Counted from the stretch's first letter, positions 24,869 through 34,104 are shown. The stretch is 64,000 bases of DNA from Rahnella sp. AA (GCF_002834385.1 NZ_PITQ01000006.1:186001-250000), one strand, 5' to 3'. The notes: a model not told the origin generated them from the letters alone. Numbers and translations are program-made.

Positions 24869-25708
24869 ATGCATATTCCAGTGACTGTCGGAAATTGTAA
24901 AATTTCCAAAATTTCCGAGCAAACCGCTTCATTTAAATTGGCGTCGTTATTTCCTGATCACCTTTGTGATATGAATGGCGAAGAAGATAAAAACGTTGAA
25001 CTCTCCATCCACAGTTGGGTAATTAAAACAGATGATGACATTATCATTATTGATACTGCCACCGGGAATAATCGTAACAGAAATAACATCCCGCTGTTTC
25101 ATCAGTTGAATACAAATTACCTGGAAAACCTCAGGCAGGCAGGGGTTTCACCCGACGACGTCACCTATGTTCTCTTAACACATCTGCATACAGACCATGT
25201 CGGCTGGAATACTGATGGCCAGGAGGGTGAATGGCAACCCCTGTTCCCCAACGCCCGTTATATTTGTTCCGAAATAGAATTAAAACAATGTAAAACCGAT
25301 GAAAAGCGACACGCGTTATATCAGGACAGTATTTTGCCGCTTATTAAAAACAGAAAATTGGAAACGATTAATATCCAGACTTCACCTGTTTTTGCCGGAA
25401 TATTGAAATTTATGCCGACGCCGGGACACAGTATCGACCATGCATCTATCATTTTACAATCAGCCGGGGAGTTCGCACTTTTTACCGGCGATGTCATGCA
25501 CAGCCCAGTGCAATTTACGCACCCTCACTGGAATTCTGTATTTTGTGAGAATAAACCTTTAGCAGAACAATCAAGAAGAAAAGCCATCGACTGGTGCAAA
25601 GAACATGACGCCCTCTGGTTTAGCTCGCATTTCCCGAAAGCCTCTTTTGGCCGTATTCTGGACGCCGGGCACGGCCAAAAATCATCAATAATCTATGAGG
25701 AAAAGTAG
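24869..25708 (+). CDS. metallo-beta-lactamase-fold hydrolase
   Basis: A 279-residue cytoplasmic hydrolase (no signal peptide) with the dinuclear metal motif HLHTDH at 105-110, a second histidine in TPGHSIDHAS, the bridging aspartate in FTGDVMHSP and a final histidine in SSHFP. The layout (HLHTDHVGW followed by a long insertion) resembles lactonases and methyl-parathion-hydrolase relatives more than true beta-lactamases. It is translated from GGGAG eight bases upstream and is followed after one base by the amidase gene, so both are co-expressed. Substrate unknown; a lactone or cyclic ester is a reasonable guess. Confidence 0.82.
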   Translation: MHIPVTVGNCKISKISEQTASFKLASLFPDHLCDMNGEEDKNVELSIHSWVIKTDDDIIIIDTATGNNRNRNNIPLFHQLNTNYLENLRQAGVSPDDVTYVLLTHLHTDHVGWNTDGQEGEWQPLFPNARYICSEIELKQCKTDEKRHALYQDSILPLIKNRKLETINIQTSPVFAGILKFMPTPGHSIDHASIILQSAGEFALFTGDVMHSPVQFTHPHWNSVFCENKPLAEQSRRKAIDWCKEHDALWFSSHFPKASFGRILDAGHGQKSSIIYEEK

Positions 25709-25709
25709 A

Positions 25710-27074
25710 ATGACACCGGATGATTACAGTAAGGCGTCTGTCACTTCATTGCTTCGTTCGCTTGATAAAAAGCGCGTGACCTCTCTGGATCTCGTCGAGT
25801 TCGCGATTACACGCATAGAAAACACCGATAAATCAGGGTTGGCGCTCAATGCCATTACAGGATTATTTGCAGATGAAGCCCGGACTGCGGCGTCCAACAG
25901 TGACGAAAAACGCGCCAGCGGCGCACCTCTGGGAAAGCTGGAAGGCATCCCCATTCTGATTAAAGACAATATCGACGTAGCCGGATGGCCCACCACTGCG
26001 GGTTCCGTCACGTTAGAGGGGATTATCGCCCGCCACGATGCACCGTTAATCACCCGGCTACGGCAGGAAGGTGCGATTTTATTGGGCAAAACCGCGATGC
26101 ACGAACTCGCCGCGGGGATTACCGGCGCTTCCTCGTTAACAGGTTTTACGCAAAATGCGTTACTGCCAGGCTACTCGCCGGGAGGCTCCAGCAGTGGCTC
26201 CGCCGTGGCGGTTGCGGCAGGATATGTTCCTCTGGCAATCGGCACGGATACCGCAGGCTCGGTCCGCATCCCAGCAGCTTTTAATAACCTTTATGGGCTA
26301 AGGGGAACGCGGGGAAGCATCGTAATGGAAGGCATTGTTCCTTTATCCCCCACTCAGGATATTGCCGGGCCGTTAGTGAGAAAAGCCGAAGACCTGCAAC
26401 TGGCAGCCGGAATACTCTCAGGGGATCCCATTGCACATTTTGAAGGCAATATTAATGCCGGTTTACTGGAGGGCTGGTTTACCGGAACCACACCCGAAAA
26501 TACCGATATCAGAGATTTAATCACGCAAGCGGCTGATGAAATAACCCGCCATGCAGGCAAGATGTCACGGGTGGAGTTTCCTGGCCTTGAACAACGGGTG
26601 AATGAAGCGAATGTGATTGCTTATGAATTTGCCGAATCACTTGAGCAATTACTGACCCTCAGAACAGAAGCAAAATTTAAATCACTCAAGGCGATTTATG
26701 AATCAAAGCTTTTCCATCCGCAGTTAGAGGCCGTATTCAAAAACCGCGCCTTTCATAAAGGCACTTCGTCGAATGAATACGCTCAGGCGCTGGAAATTCA
26801 GAAGCAACTCTACGGAGATTTTGAACGGTTTTTCGCCGAAAACGGGATTAATGTTTTGATCTACCCCGTTATACGAAATCCTCCGGTAAAAATTGGACAA
26901 CTGCAGGAAGGAAGCAATGCATTACTCTCGGCGGTCACAGGCGCTCCGGCATTGAGCATCCCTGTCGGGTTTACAAAAAATGGTTTTCCCGTTGGGATGG
27001 AACTGCTTGCATTAAAAGATAATGAAAATGTTCTGATTAAGGCAGCTTCAGTTTTTAATCAATACAGAAGTTAA
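25710..27074 (+). CDS. amidase-signature-family hydrolase (IaaH/GatA-like)
   Basis: A 454-residue amidase. The Ser-cisSer-Lys triad is visible: Lys85 in PILIKDN, a serine of GGSSSGSAVAVAAG (about 158-171) and the nucleophile Ser184 in GTDTAGSVRIP. The start ATG at 25710 lies one base after the hydrolase stop and behind GAGGAAAAG; an upstream in-frame ATG overlaps the previous gene and is less likely. The closest functional names are indole-acetamide hydrolase and mandelamide hydrolase, but the substrate-binding region cannot be interpreted by eye. Together with the metallo-hydrolase it could open a ring and then cleave an amide, or act on two bonds of one compound. Confidence 0.85.
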   Translation: MTPDDYSKASVTSLLRSLDKKRVTSLDLVEFAITRIENTDKSGLALNAITGLFADEARTAASNSDEKRASGAPLGKLEGIPILIKDNIDVAGWPTTAGSVTLEGIIARHDAPLITRLRQEGAILLGKTAMHELAAGITGASSLTGFTQNALLPGYSPGGSSSGSAVAVAAGYVPLAIGTDTAGSVRIPAAFNNLYGLRGTRGSIVMEGIVPLSPTQDIAGPLVRKAEDLQLAAGILSGDPIAHFEGNINAGLLEGWFTGTTPENTDIRDLITQAADEITRHAGKMSRVEFPGLEQRVNEANVIAYEFAESLEQLLTLRTEAKFKSLKAIYESKLFHPQLEAVFKNRAFHKGTSSNEYAQALEIQKQLYGDFERFFAENGINVLIYPVIRNPPVKIGQLQEGSNALLSAVTGAPALSIPVGFTKNGFPVGMELLALKDNENVLIKAASVFNQYRS

Positions 27075-27116
27075 CCGGGACTCTATTTTTATTCACTGTT
27101 CTTCAGTTCCCCTTTT

Positions 27117-28022
27117 TCACTGAGGTACTTTCTCCCGGCAAACGCTCAGCACCAGCTGACGCAACCAGCGGTGCGCCGGATCGACTTCTGAGCGCGGGTG
27201 CCACATCTGGGAAATCGTGATTTCGCGGGTTTTCACCGGCAGTTCGAAAGCGCAAAGCCCGACGGGTTCGGCAATCAGGAATGACGCGGGGATCAGCGCC
27301 ACCAGGTCGGAGTTTTGGGCAATCGCCAGTGCCGCAGAAAACCCCGGCACCACGGCGGCGATTTTTCGTTTCAGCCCCGCTTCGGCCAGCGCGTCATCGA
27401 CCGGGCCATGCGTGCCGTTGCGGCGGGCAACGACAATGTGCCCGAACGAGACATATTCCTGCGCGGTGAGGGTTTCCTTTCGCGCCAGCGGATGGCCTTT
27501 TCTTACCACGCCGATAAATCTGTCGCGGAACAATGTCTGCAAACGGATTTCCGGCCCCATATCGCCGACGACGCCAATCTCGAGATCAACCCGCCCTTCG
27601 CGCAGTGCGTTAGACGTTTTTTCCGGTTTTGGCGTGAACCGCAAACACACGTAAGGCGCGACCTGCGCGGCAGCGGCAATCAGCGCGGCGCCAAACGCCA
27701 CCACAAAACCATCATTGGAACGGAGCAGGAAGGTGCGTTCAAGCCGGGCTAAATTGAGTTCTGCCGATGACGGACGAAGCAACGCACGCGCTTCAAAACT
27801 GGCGTTCTGCGCACGTTCGCGGATCTCTTCGGCATACGGCGTCAGCACCATCTGGCGTCCGGCGCGTACCAGCAAAGGATCGCCCGTAGCCGTGCGCAGG
27901 CGGCTGAGCGTCCGGCTCATCGAGGAAGCACTTAATCCCAGACGGCGCGCAGCACCCGCTACACTTCTTTCAGCGAGAAGCACATCCAGCGCAATGAGTA
28001 AGTTCAGGTCAGGTTCAGTCAT
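27117..28022 (-). CDS. LysR-family transcriptional regulator
   Basis: A 301-residue regulator beginning MTEPDLNLLIALDVLL with the HTH at about 20-45 (SVAGAARRLGLSASSMSRTL) and an effector domain. The start at 28020-28022 gives the normal family N-terminus; the open frame extends about 860 bases further upstream only because it runs antisense through the MFS gene. It is divergent from the MFS transporter at 28159 with 136 bp between them and is the likely regulator of that exporter. It converges with the amidase gene; no clear terminator separates them. Confidence 0.88.
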   Translation of the reverse strand: MTEPDLNLLIALDVLLAERSVAGAARRLGLSASSMSRTLSRLRTATGDPLLVRAGRQMVLTPYAEEIRERAQNASFEARALLRPSSAELNLARLERTFLLRSNDGFVVAFGAALIAAAAQVAPYVCLRFTPKPEKTSNALREGRVDLEIGVVGDMGPEIRLQTLFRDRFIGVVRKGHPLARKETLTAQEYVSFGHIVVARRNGTHGPVDDALAEAGLKRKIAAVVPGFSAALAIAQNSDLVALIPASFLIAEPVGLCAFELPVKTREITISQMWHPRSEVDPAHRWLRQLVLSVCREKVPQ

Positions 28023-28158
28023 TCGCGCAGTGTAACGCGCCACGAAACCGGAGAGAAGGCGTTTGATGCAGGTATTCAATGCAAATGCTGCGTCTTCCGC
28101 TATATCCGGCGTACCGCTATATTTCCTGCATCCCCTGTGAGAGAGAACGGTTTGAATT

Positions 28159-29580
28159 ATGGAATTATTTTCAGACAGACCCGGCGATGAAGGATTACCG
28201 GGCCGCGAGCGTGGTTTCGCGATGGCTGCGGTCATGACGATGGCAACGATGTCCGTTTTCGACGGTTCGATGGTGAATATTGCGTTGCCGCAAATCGCGC
28301 GGGCGCTGGATATTTCGGCGGGCGCAGCGGTGTGGGTTTCCAATGGGTATCTGCTTTCGGCGTCCATGGCGCTGGCGATTTTTGCCGCGATGGCCAGCCA
28401 CATTGGTTTTCGTTCAATTTTTGTTGCCGGGCTGGCTCTCTTCACCCTTTCCTCGCTGGGCTGCGCGCTGTCTTCCTCCCTCGATGTGCTGGTGTTCATG
28501 CGCGTGTTGCAGGGCATCGGCGCGGCGGCCACGCTGAGCATTGGCCCGGCGATTTTGCGCTCGGTATTCCCTAACCGTTTGCTGGGACGAATTCTTGGCC
28601 TCAATGCCCTGATCATCGCTACCAGCACGGCTATAGCGCCGGTGCTCGGCGGCACCATTTTGTCGGCGCTGAGCTGGCAATGGCTGTTCGCCATTAATAT
28701 TCCGCTGGGCATTATTGCCATGGTCCTGGCGCTGCGCGTCATTCCGGCAAACCCGGCAGCCACGCGCCAGCCGTTTGATTTTGCGGGTGCGGTGTTATCC
28801 GCCGCGATGCTCGGTGCGCTGATCATGGCCGCAGACGCGTTTTCACGTCCGGGTGCAGATGATTTAACCACGGCGGTCATCTACGGGCTGATCGCGGTGG
28901 TCGCAGGCGCTGCTTTTGTCTGGCGTCAGCGTCGCGCAGCAAAACCTCTTTTGCCGCTCGGCATGTTTGCCTCCTCGCGGTTCTCGCTGGCCGCACTCAC
29001 TTCACTGGCGTCATTTGTCAGCCAGGGCATTACTTTTGTGGCGCTACCGTTTCTGTTCCAGAGCGTTTACGGCTACAGCGCGTTTGTCTCCGCTCTGCTT
29101 TTCACGCCGTGGCCGCTGGGCATTATCCTCGCTGCGCCCCACGCAGGACGCCTTGCGGATCGCTATCCGGCCGCCATTATTTCCACGGTCGGGCTGGCGA
29201 TCTTTGCGGTGGGGCTATTACTGCTCGCACAACTGCCTGCTGATCCACAATTCTGGGATATCGGCCTGAGAAGTTTCGTCTGCGGCCTCGGTTTCGGCTG
29301 TTTCCAGAGCCCGAATAACCGTGAAATGCTGTCGAACGCCTCGCGTGAAAATAGCGGCTACGCCTCAGGCGTACTGGCGATTATGCGCACCTTCGGGCAG
29401 TGCCTGGGTGCCGCGGTCGTCGGCGTGGTCTTGTCCATTTACGCCGCCAGCAGCGCGATTCAGGAAGCCCATTCCGTAAAACTAAGTTTGTGGATCGCCG
29501 TGATTGCGACGGTTCTGGCGATTACCCTCAGCGTGAGCCGGTTGCGCGGCCAGCGACATGATTTGCAGGCAGAGAAATAA
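28159..29580 (+). CDS. MFS transporter, EmrB/QacA (DHA2) type
   Basis: A 473-residue proton-driven exporter with about 14 hydrophobic segments. Motif C of drug antiporters (GPVLGG-like) appears as APVLGGTILSALSWQWLFAINIPLG near residue 155-180, quoted here as APVLGG and WQWLFAINIP, the DHA2 hallmark. Motif A is replaced by ASHIGFRSIF. No HlyD-type membrane-fusion partner gene is adjacent, so it probably acts alone across the inner membrane. Divergent LysR gene upstream; the next gene downstream (a WYL regulator) starts 40 bp later and may be co-transcribed. Confidence 0.86.
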   Translation: MELFSDRPGDEGLPGRERGFAMAAVMTMATMSVFDGSMVNIALPQIARALDISAGAAVWVSNGYLLSASMALAIFAAMASHIGFRSIFVAGLALFTLSSLGCALSSSLDVLVFMRVLQGIGAAATLSIGPAILRSVFPNRLLGRILGLNALIIATSTAIAPVLGGTILSALSWQWLFAINIPLGIIAMVLALRVIPANPAATRQPFDFAGAVLSAAMLGALIMAADAFSRPGADDLTTAVIYGLIAVVAGAAFVWRQRRAAKPLLPLGMFASSRFSLAALTSLASFVSQGITFVALPFLFQSVYGYSAFVSALLFTPWPLGIILAAPHAGRLADRYPAAIISTVGLAIFAVGLLLLAQLPADPQFWDIGLRSFVCGLGFGCFQSPNNREMLSNASRENSGYASGVLAIMRTFGQCLGAAVVGVVLSIYAASSAIQEAHSVKLSLWIAVIATVLAITLSVSRLRGQRHDLQAEK

Positions 29581-29619
29581 TGGAAATAATAGCTTTCTGA
29601 AAACTGAAGAGAGAATGCC

Positions 29620-30309
29620 TTGTCACGTTCCCAGCGTTTGCTTGATTTGATACAGATTCTGCGCCGTCACCGGTTTCCGGTGACGGGCGCTCAGTTGGCT
29701 GCGGATCTTAATATCAGCATCCGGACCCTCTACCGCGATATCGGCACATTGCAGGCACAGGGCGCTGATATTCAGGGCGAACCGGGGCTTGGATATATTT
29801 TGCGTCCGGGCTTTATGCTACCTCCCCTGATGTTTTCCGAAGATGAAATTCAGGCGCTGGTTCTGGGCTCGCGCTGGGTCGCAAAGCGTACCGATGAGCA
29901 ACTGAGCACAGCGGCCAAAAATGCGCTGGCAAAAATTGCTGCCGTACTGCCAGAGGATTTGCGTGTTTCTCTGGAGTCTTCGACGCTGCTGGTGGGCCCT
30001 TCTGACAGCGCACTAACCGGAGAAGCCTTTTTACCGCAGATTCGGCAGGCAATACGGGGAGAACGTAAGCTTGAAATCGTGTATCGCAGCCTGAAAAACG
30101 AAGAATCCCACCGGATAATCTGGCCTTTTGCACTCGGGTATTTCGACCTCGTTCATGTGCTCGTCGCCTGGTGTGAGAAACGTCAGGGTTTTCGCCATTT
30201 CCGCACGGATTGTATTATCTCGCTTAAAGAAGGAAATACGCGTTACCCCAAACGGCGCCAAAGATTACTGAAGGAATGGCACGAAATGGAAAAAATCACC
30301 CCACAATAG
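29620..30309 (+). CDS. HTH/WYL-domain regulator (YafY type)
   Basis: A 229-residue transcriptional regulator with an N-terminal winged HTH (about 5-60, with VTGAQLAADLNISIRTLYRDI) and a WYL domain (about 135-205), where the usual motif reads IVYRSLKNEESHRIIWPFALGYFDLVHVLVAWC, quoted in part as WPFALGYF. Translation starts at a TTG (29620-29622) behind GAAGAGAGAA; the nearby ATG is out of frame. The gene after it encodes a VOC protein, a pairing I recall seeing in other enterobacteria. The effector is unknown; WYL domains often sense nucleic acid or small ligands. Confidence 0.85.
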   Translation: MSRSQRLLDLIQILRRHRFPVTGAQLAADLNISIRTLYRDIGTLQAQGADIQGEPGLGYILRPGFMLPPLMFSEDEIQALVLGSRWVAKRTDEQLSTAAKNALAKIAAVLPEDLRVSLESSTLLVGPSDSALTGEAFLPQIRQAIRGERKLEIVYRSLKNEESHRIIWPFALGYFDLVHVLVAWCEKRQGFRHFRTDCIISLKEGNTRYPKRRQRLLKEWHEMEKITPQ

Positions 30310-30405
30310 CCTGACGACTACTGACAAAAACTGGCAGTAGTCACCTCTATGATAAGCAGTAAGGGACATCAAGCGTGATGTTTCATTAACGCCAAGGGGC
30401 TGCTC

Positions 30406-30777
30406 ATGATTGATTCAAGTTTGGTTATTCTGTACGTCAACAACCCGGAAGCCAGTGCCGAATTCTATGCTGACTTAATTGAAAAACAACCGGTTGAGAT
30501 TTCTCCCACCTTTGCGATGTTTATCCTCCCCTCGGGCATGAAACTGGGATTATGGTCCCGCCATACCGTCGAACCAGCCTCAGCAGGCATACCCGGTCAG
30601 GGTGAAATTGTCTTTTCCGCCGACAGCAATGAACAGGTGGATGCACTCTGTTCCCTCTGGCGTGAGAAGGGGTTAGAAATTGTGCAAAATCCGGTTGAAA
30701 CGGATTTCGGATACACGTTTGTTGCGCGGGATCCCGATGGGCATCGCCTGCGTGTTTACCGCTTATCTCTGGATTAA
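30406..30777 (+). CDS. VOC-superfamily (glyoxalase/bleomycin-resistance-like) protein
   Basis: A 123-residue protein with the paired beta-alpha-beta-beta-beta units of the vicinal-oxygen-chelate fold: SLVILYVNNPEASAEFYADL at the start and YTFVARDPDGHRLRVYRL at the end, the latter containing the usual DPDGH. Many members bind a toxic small molecule or metal; some are called phenazine or drug-resistance proteins. It lies 96 bp after the WYL regulator. Metal-ligand residues are incomplete by eye, so a binding role is as likely as catalysis. Confidence 0.8.
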   Translation: MIDSSLVILYVNNPEASAEFYADLIEKQPVEISPTFAMFILPSGMKLGLWSRHTVEPASAGIPGQGEIVFSADSNEQVDALCSLWREKGLEIVQNPVETDFGYTFVARDPDGHRLRVYRLSLD

Positions 30778-30787
30778 TGGCGTAAAA

Positions 30788-30807
30788 CAGAGCGCTGCTG
30801 CGCTCTG
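30788..30807 (+). terminator. hairpin after the VOC gene
   Basis: CAGAGCG (30788-30794) pairs with CGCTCTG (30801-30807). It starts ten bases after the stop codon; only a weak T-run follows, so efficiency is uncertain. Confidence 0.45.
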
Positions 30808-30931
30808 CTAAAATTAGCTATCCCGACGCGGGGCTTTTCCCAAGCCGCTGTTTCAGGTTATGTTTACGACGATACACGTCGGTGAAAATTGAAGCTTGCT
30901 CATGAAGTAAACCCACAGAGGATAAATTTCT

Positions 30932-31177
30932 ATGCTGGAACTGAGACCCAACTGCGAGTGTTGTAATACCGATTTGCTGCCGACGTCGGCTGACGCGAAA
31001 ATTTGTTCGTTTGAGTGCACCTTCTGCGTCACTTGCGCCGAAACCAAACTGGGCGGAATCTGCCCGAATTGCGGTGGAGAATTAGTTGCACGTCCCCGCA
31101 GGCCGGAGAATAAATTAGCGAATAATCCGGCGTCGACAACACGTGTATTTAATCCGGCGGGCTGCGCCTCGTCGTAA
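30932..31177 (+). CDS. DUF1272 cysteine-rich protein
   Basis: An 81-residue protein with eight cysteines in the N-terminal two thirds: CECC, CSFECTFCVTC and CPNCGG. The pattern matches the DUF1272 family as I recall it and suggests binding of one or two zinc ions. A strong ribosome site (GAGGAT) precedes it. The C-terminal 25 residues are polar and probably disordered. Function unknown; it is followed at four bases by a convergent NTF2-like gene. Confidence 0.75.
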   Translation: MLELRPNCECCNTDLLPTSADAKICSFECTFCVTCAETKLGGICPNCGGELVARPRRPENKLANNPASTTRVFNPAGCASS

Positions 31178-31180
31178 AGG

Positions 31181-31570
31181 TCATCCGGCAGAAGATAACG
31201 CCAGTGTTTGAGCCGCTGGCGTGCCCTGATGGAAAATCAGCTGCCAGCCGGTGCCTTCCGTCAGTGTCCAGATTGAGGAACGCAGCGCGCCACGTACGTT
31301 TCCGGTAGCGCCGCGCCCCCAGGTTTTGTACGTCAGCAGCACAGATTTCTCACTGAGAATCTGGAGCTGAAAATCATCAGACTCAATCCCCGATCCTGGC
31401 ATTTCAGCAATCAGCGATGCAATAGTCTGTTGACGGTCAACCATCGCGCCGGAACGTGTGATTTCCCTGAAACCCTGATGCAGCACCCTTTCTAACCATT
31501 CTCTGTCTGTACGGCTGGCAGCATGAAGGCTGTATTCCAGCGCTTTAATTTCATCTAAACTGGCGGCCAT
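31181..31570 (-). CDS. DUF4440/NTF2-like protein
   Basis: A 129-residue soluble protein of the SnoaL/NTF2 cone-fold type: an N-terminal helix pair (LDEIKALEYSLHAASRTDREWLERVL, quoted in parts), FREITRSGAMVDRQQTIASL, and C-terminal strands LLTYKTWGR and SSIWTLTEGTGWQLIFHQGTPA. The start at 31568-31570 has AAAGGAA upstream; the longer frame has none. Such proteins are small enzymes or binding domains; no catalytic residues can be assigned. Confidence 0.72.
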   Translation of the reverse strand: MAASLDEIKALEYSLHAASRTDREWLERVLHQGFREITRSGAMVDRQQTIASLIAEMPGSGIESDDFQLQILSEKSVLLTYKTWGRGATGNVRGALRSSIWTLTEGTGWQLIFHQGTPAAQTLALSSAG

Positions 31571-31837
31571 CTGGTTATTCCTTTTCTGCACTGGCGATAT
31601 AACATTCGCACCCAACAAGTCACCTTTCGAATATTTCAGCAATGTAGTGCCGGCTTTGAACTATAAGTTCATCCCATAGTCGCATTACGTTGCAAAATTC
31701 GTTATGTCATGTCGATTCATATATTAAGCGAGATCATTATATCAGCACTCTGGTTATGTATTATTTATTGTCTGCGCCGCCGGCGTGGATAATACGCGGG
31801 AGCCACAAACTGGCTCTCTTATTAAGGAGCTTTTTAA

Positions 31838-32305
31838 ATGAAAAAAATCCTGTCTATGGCGCTTCTGAGTGCTGCACTATTTGGCACAACTGCCGTTCAG
31901 GCGACGACGACACAAACTATCCTGACACAAAGTGACGCACTGAAATTAATAGCTGCGGCTCAGGAGAAAGCAACCGCGCTTAACGCCAACGTGTGTATTG
32001 CCGTGCTCGACCAGTCCGGGCAACTCCTGGCGTTTCAGCGCATGGATAACGCACCAACAGGTTGTATTGACTCATCGGTGCTGAAAGGTCGTGCGGCGGC
32101 GTTATATCGCACCCCGACGGATAAATATATGGATCGGGCCAACGGCAAAGAACCTGCCATTGCCACATTGCCGGGCGTTATTCCGCTGGGTGGCGGTTCG
32201 CCCGTCGTGTGGCAAGGTAATACTATCGGTGCCGTAGGCGTGAGCGGTTCAGCAAATCCAAATGAAATCGCTATCGCAAAAACAGCCAGCGAAAGCTTTA
32301 AATAA
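31838..32305 (+). CDS. secreted HbpS/GlcG-type protein
   Basis: A 155-residue periplasmic protein with a clear signal peptide (MKKILSMALLSAALFGTTAVQA, cleavage near residue 22) followed by a GlcG/HbpS domain: SDALKLIAAAQEKATALNANVCIAVLDQSG (in parts), RTPTDKYMD and the glycine-rich GVIPLGGGSPVVWQGNTIGAVGVSG near the end. HbpS-like proteins bind haem and take part in oxidative-stress sensing in actinomycetes; here that is only a family association. A very good ribosome site (AAGGAG) precedes it. It is a secreted relative of the microcompartment-linked protein at 2454-2954, though the two are clearly divergent. Confidence 0.8.
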   Translation: MKKILSMALLSAALFGTTAVQATTTQTILTQSDALKLIAAAQEKATALNANVCIAVLDQSGQLLAFQRMDNAPTGCIDSSVLKGRAAALYRTPTDKYMDRANGKEPAIATLPGVIPLGGGSPVVWQGNTIGAVGVSGSANPNEIAIAKTASESFK

Positions 32306-32341
32306 AACATGTTAAGATAATTCTTTATTTCACCAGAATAC

Positions 32342-32415
32342 AAGAGGGACGGGGTAATGGAACAAATTCGAATATTAAGAAGAAATTCCATTAATTAAAT
32401 GGCCTCATCCCTCTT
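32342..32415. repeat. nested inverted repeats, 74 bp
   Basis: An outer pair AAGAGGGA (32342-32349) / TCCCTCTT (32408-32415) encloses an inner pair TAATGGAA (32355-32362) / TTCCATTA (32386-32393). The element lies between the HbpS-like gene and the convergent polygalacturonase gene, where it could act as a terminator or mRNA-stabilising structure, or be a small dispersed repeat. It does not match the REP or ERIC sequences I remember. Confidence 0.5.
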
Positions 32416-32515
32416 CAATCTGGCTTTCAGGAAACAGCACGATAATAGCGCTGCGAGTGCGATTTTTTTTCAGCAATTTTAGCCTCAAATTCATTATCTG
32501 TTATTCAATGATAGG

Positions 32516-33844
32516 TCATGAAGTGCCGCCAGGAAACGACACCCAGCCCCCGTCGCAACCGGTATGCACCTCTGAACCCTGCAACTTTCCGGGTAACGCC
32601 GGACGTACACCGCCGGGTCCGGTTTCGATCCGGGCGAATTCAATCTGCCAGCGCGCATCCGGCGTGAAGCGCACGCCATCCAGAGTGATGCCAAGCTGAT
32701 GGGTATCATCATAGCCTCGCAACACGAGATCACCGGATTCGCCAACGACGTCCCGGAGGACGATGTCGCGGAAGACAGGGATCTCACTACCCTGCGCGTT
32801 GGCATCGTAGCGGGTGTCGAAGTCAATCGGGCGGCGATTGTTACGCATACACACGTGCTCGTAACGCACATTGCTGACTAACCCGCCGCGGCTGGCGTCA
32901 CTTTTGATACGCAAACCGGAGGTCGTGCCGTCCAGAGTCAGCCCCTGAACCATGACATCGCTGACGCCGCCGACCGTCTCGCTGCCAATTGACAGACCAT
33001 GTCCCCAGTAAAAATGGTTATCGATCAGCGAGACGTATCGGGTGGCCCCGCCGCTGCCGGCCTTGAGTGCCACGTTATCGTCACCGGTGCGGATGAAACT
33101 GTGTGCAATGGTGATATCCTGCGAGGCGCCGGGGTCGATACCGTCAGTGTTTCGTGCATTTGCTGGCGTATCAATACGCACATCCCAGAAGGTCGCTCCC
33201 CGTACGCCATTCATCGCCACGTGGAAGTTGGGCGCATCGTGCAGCGTGACTTTGTAGAACGTAATGTCGTGTGCGTGGTCAATCTCGATCAGGCGCGGGA
33301 TATTCTGCTTGCTGCTTTCGGTTTGTGCGCGACGCGCGAGTTGCCACCATGTCTCGTTATGCCCGATCATGGCTTGCCCGCCCTGTCCGTCTATCATCCC
33401 CTCGCCGACGATGCCACCGCCATGCGTCCCGCTGAACAAGATAAACGGACGGCAGCCATTACCTTTACCATCGAGCTTGCCACAGAGGCCATCCTTGTCG
33501 TATGCCATTGGATCAGCCGTTGCCGCCAGCACGGCATTACGATCGAGCCAGAGGGTGACACCGGATTTCATGATCAGCGGCCCGCTAACAAAGCGGGTGC
33601 CAGCCGCACCGGCTATCAGGCGTACGGCGGCTCCCGGCTGGCAGCGGTTGATCGTGTCCTGCAAACGCCCGGTATCATCTTTCGATTGTGCAGAAGGGGC
33701 CAATGTCGCGCATACCGAAGCAGGTAATCCGGGTTCTGTCACCTGCCGCCGATCCTGCGCCAGGCCGGAAGTACTGGCCAGGAGCCCTGACATGACCAAA
33801 ACACAGCAGGTAAATCCCAATACATGACTGCGGATCCCAGACAT
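32516..33844 (-). CDS. secreted GH28 polygalacturonase
   Basis: Hydrolyses the polygalacturonate backbone of pectin. The 442-residue protein has a signal peptide (about 1-29, ending SGLAQ) and a right-handed beta-helix catalytic domain. All GH28 hallmarks are present: NTDGIDP at 232-238 (Asp234), GDDNVALK with Asp255/Asp256, GHGLSIGS with His282 and RIK at 312-314. The orphan position (no pectate lyase or oligogalacturonide transporter nearby) and the accessory-type surroundings suggest acquisition as a single gene. It fits a plant-associated life, but expression and export route (type II secretion) cannot be judged from this window. Confidence 0.92.
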   Translation of the reverse strand: MSGIRSHVLGFTCCVLVMSGLLASTSGLAQDRRQVTEPGLPASVCATLAPSAQSKDDTGRLQDTINRCQPGAAVRLIAGAAGTRFVSGPLIMKSGVTLWLDRNAVLAATADPMAYDKDGLCGKLDGKGNGCRPFILFSGTHGGGIVGEGMIDGQGGQAMIGHNETWWQLARRAQTESSKQNIPRLIEIDHAHDITFYKVTLHDAPNFHVAMNGVRGATFWDVRIDTPANARNTDGIDPGASQDITIAHSFIRTGDDNVALKAGSGGATRYVSLIDNHFYWGHGLSIGSETVGGVSDVMVQGLTLDGTTSGLRIKSDASRGGLVSNVRYEHVCMRNNRRPIDFDTRYDANAQGSEIPVFRDIVLRDVVGESGDLVLRGYDDTHQLGITLDGVRFTPDARWQIEFARIETGPGGVRPALPGKLQGSEVHTGCDGGWVSFPGGTS

Positions 33845-34104
33845 ACAATCAACTCACTGATAATGAAAACAACATCATATTTGAGCCATATGAATAAATC
33901 ATGTTCTGACCCAAAAAAATCACAGTGCAGGAGACCGTTAAGCCTGCCTTCACAAAGCGACATCAGGACAAGGAGACCTTAAACGCGTCTTAATTTAAAC
34001 AGCTAATATTTGAGTGTATTGGCACATTATTTGAATTAATTAGCATAATATGGCTGGGTGCAGGTTAATAAAATAGCTTCTCGACAAGAATAAAAGGCCT
34101 ACTC

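Noticed and set aside
28023-28880. Long minus-strand frame continuing upstream of the LysR gene at 27117-28022
   Set aside because: It runs antisense through the MFS gene, lacks family features, and the LysR protein has its normal start at 28022.
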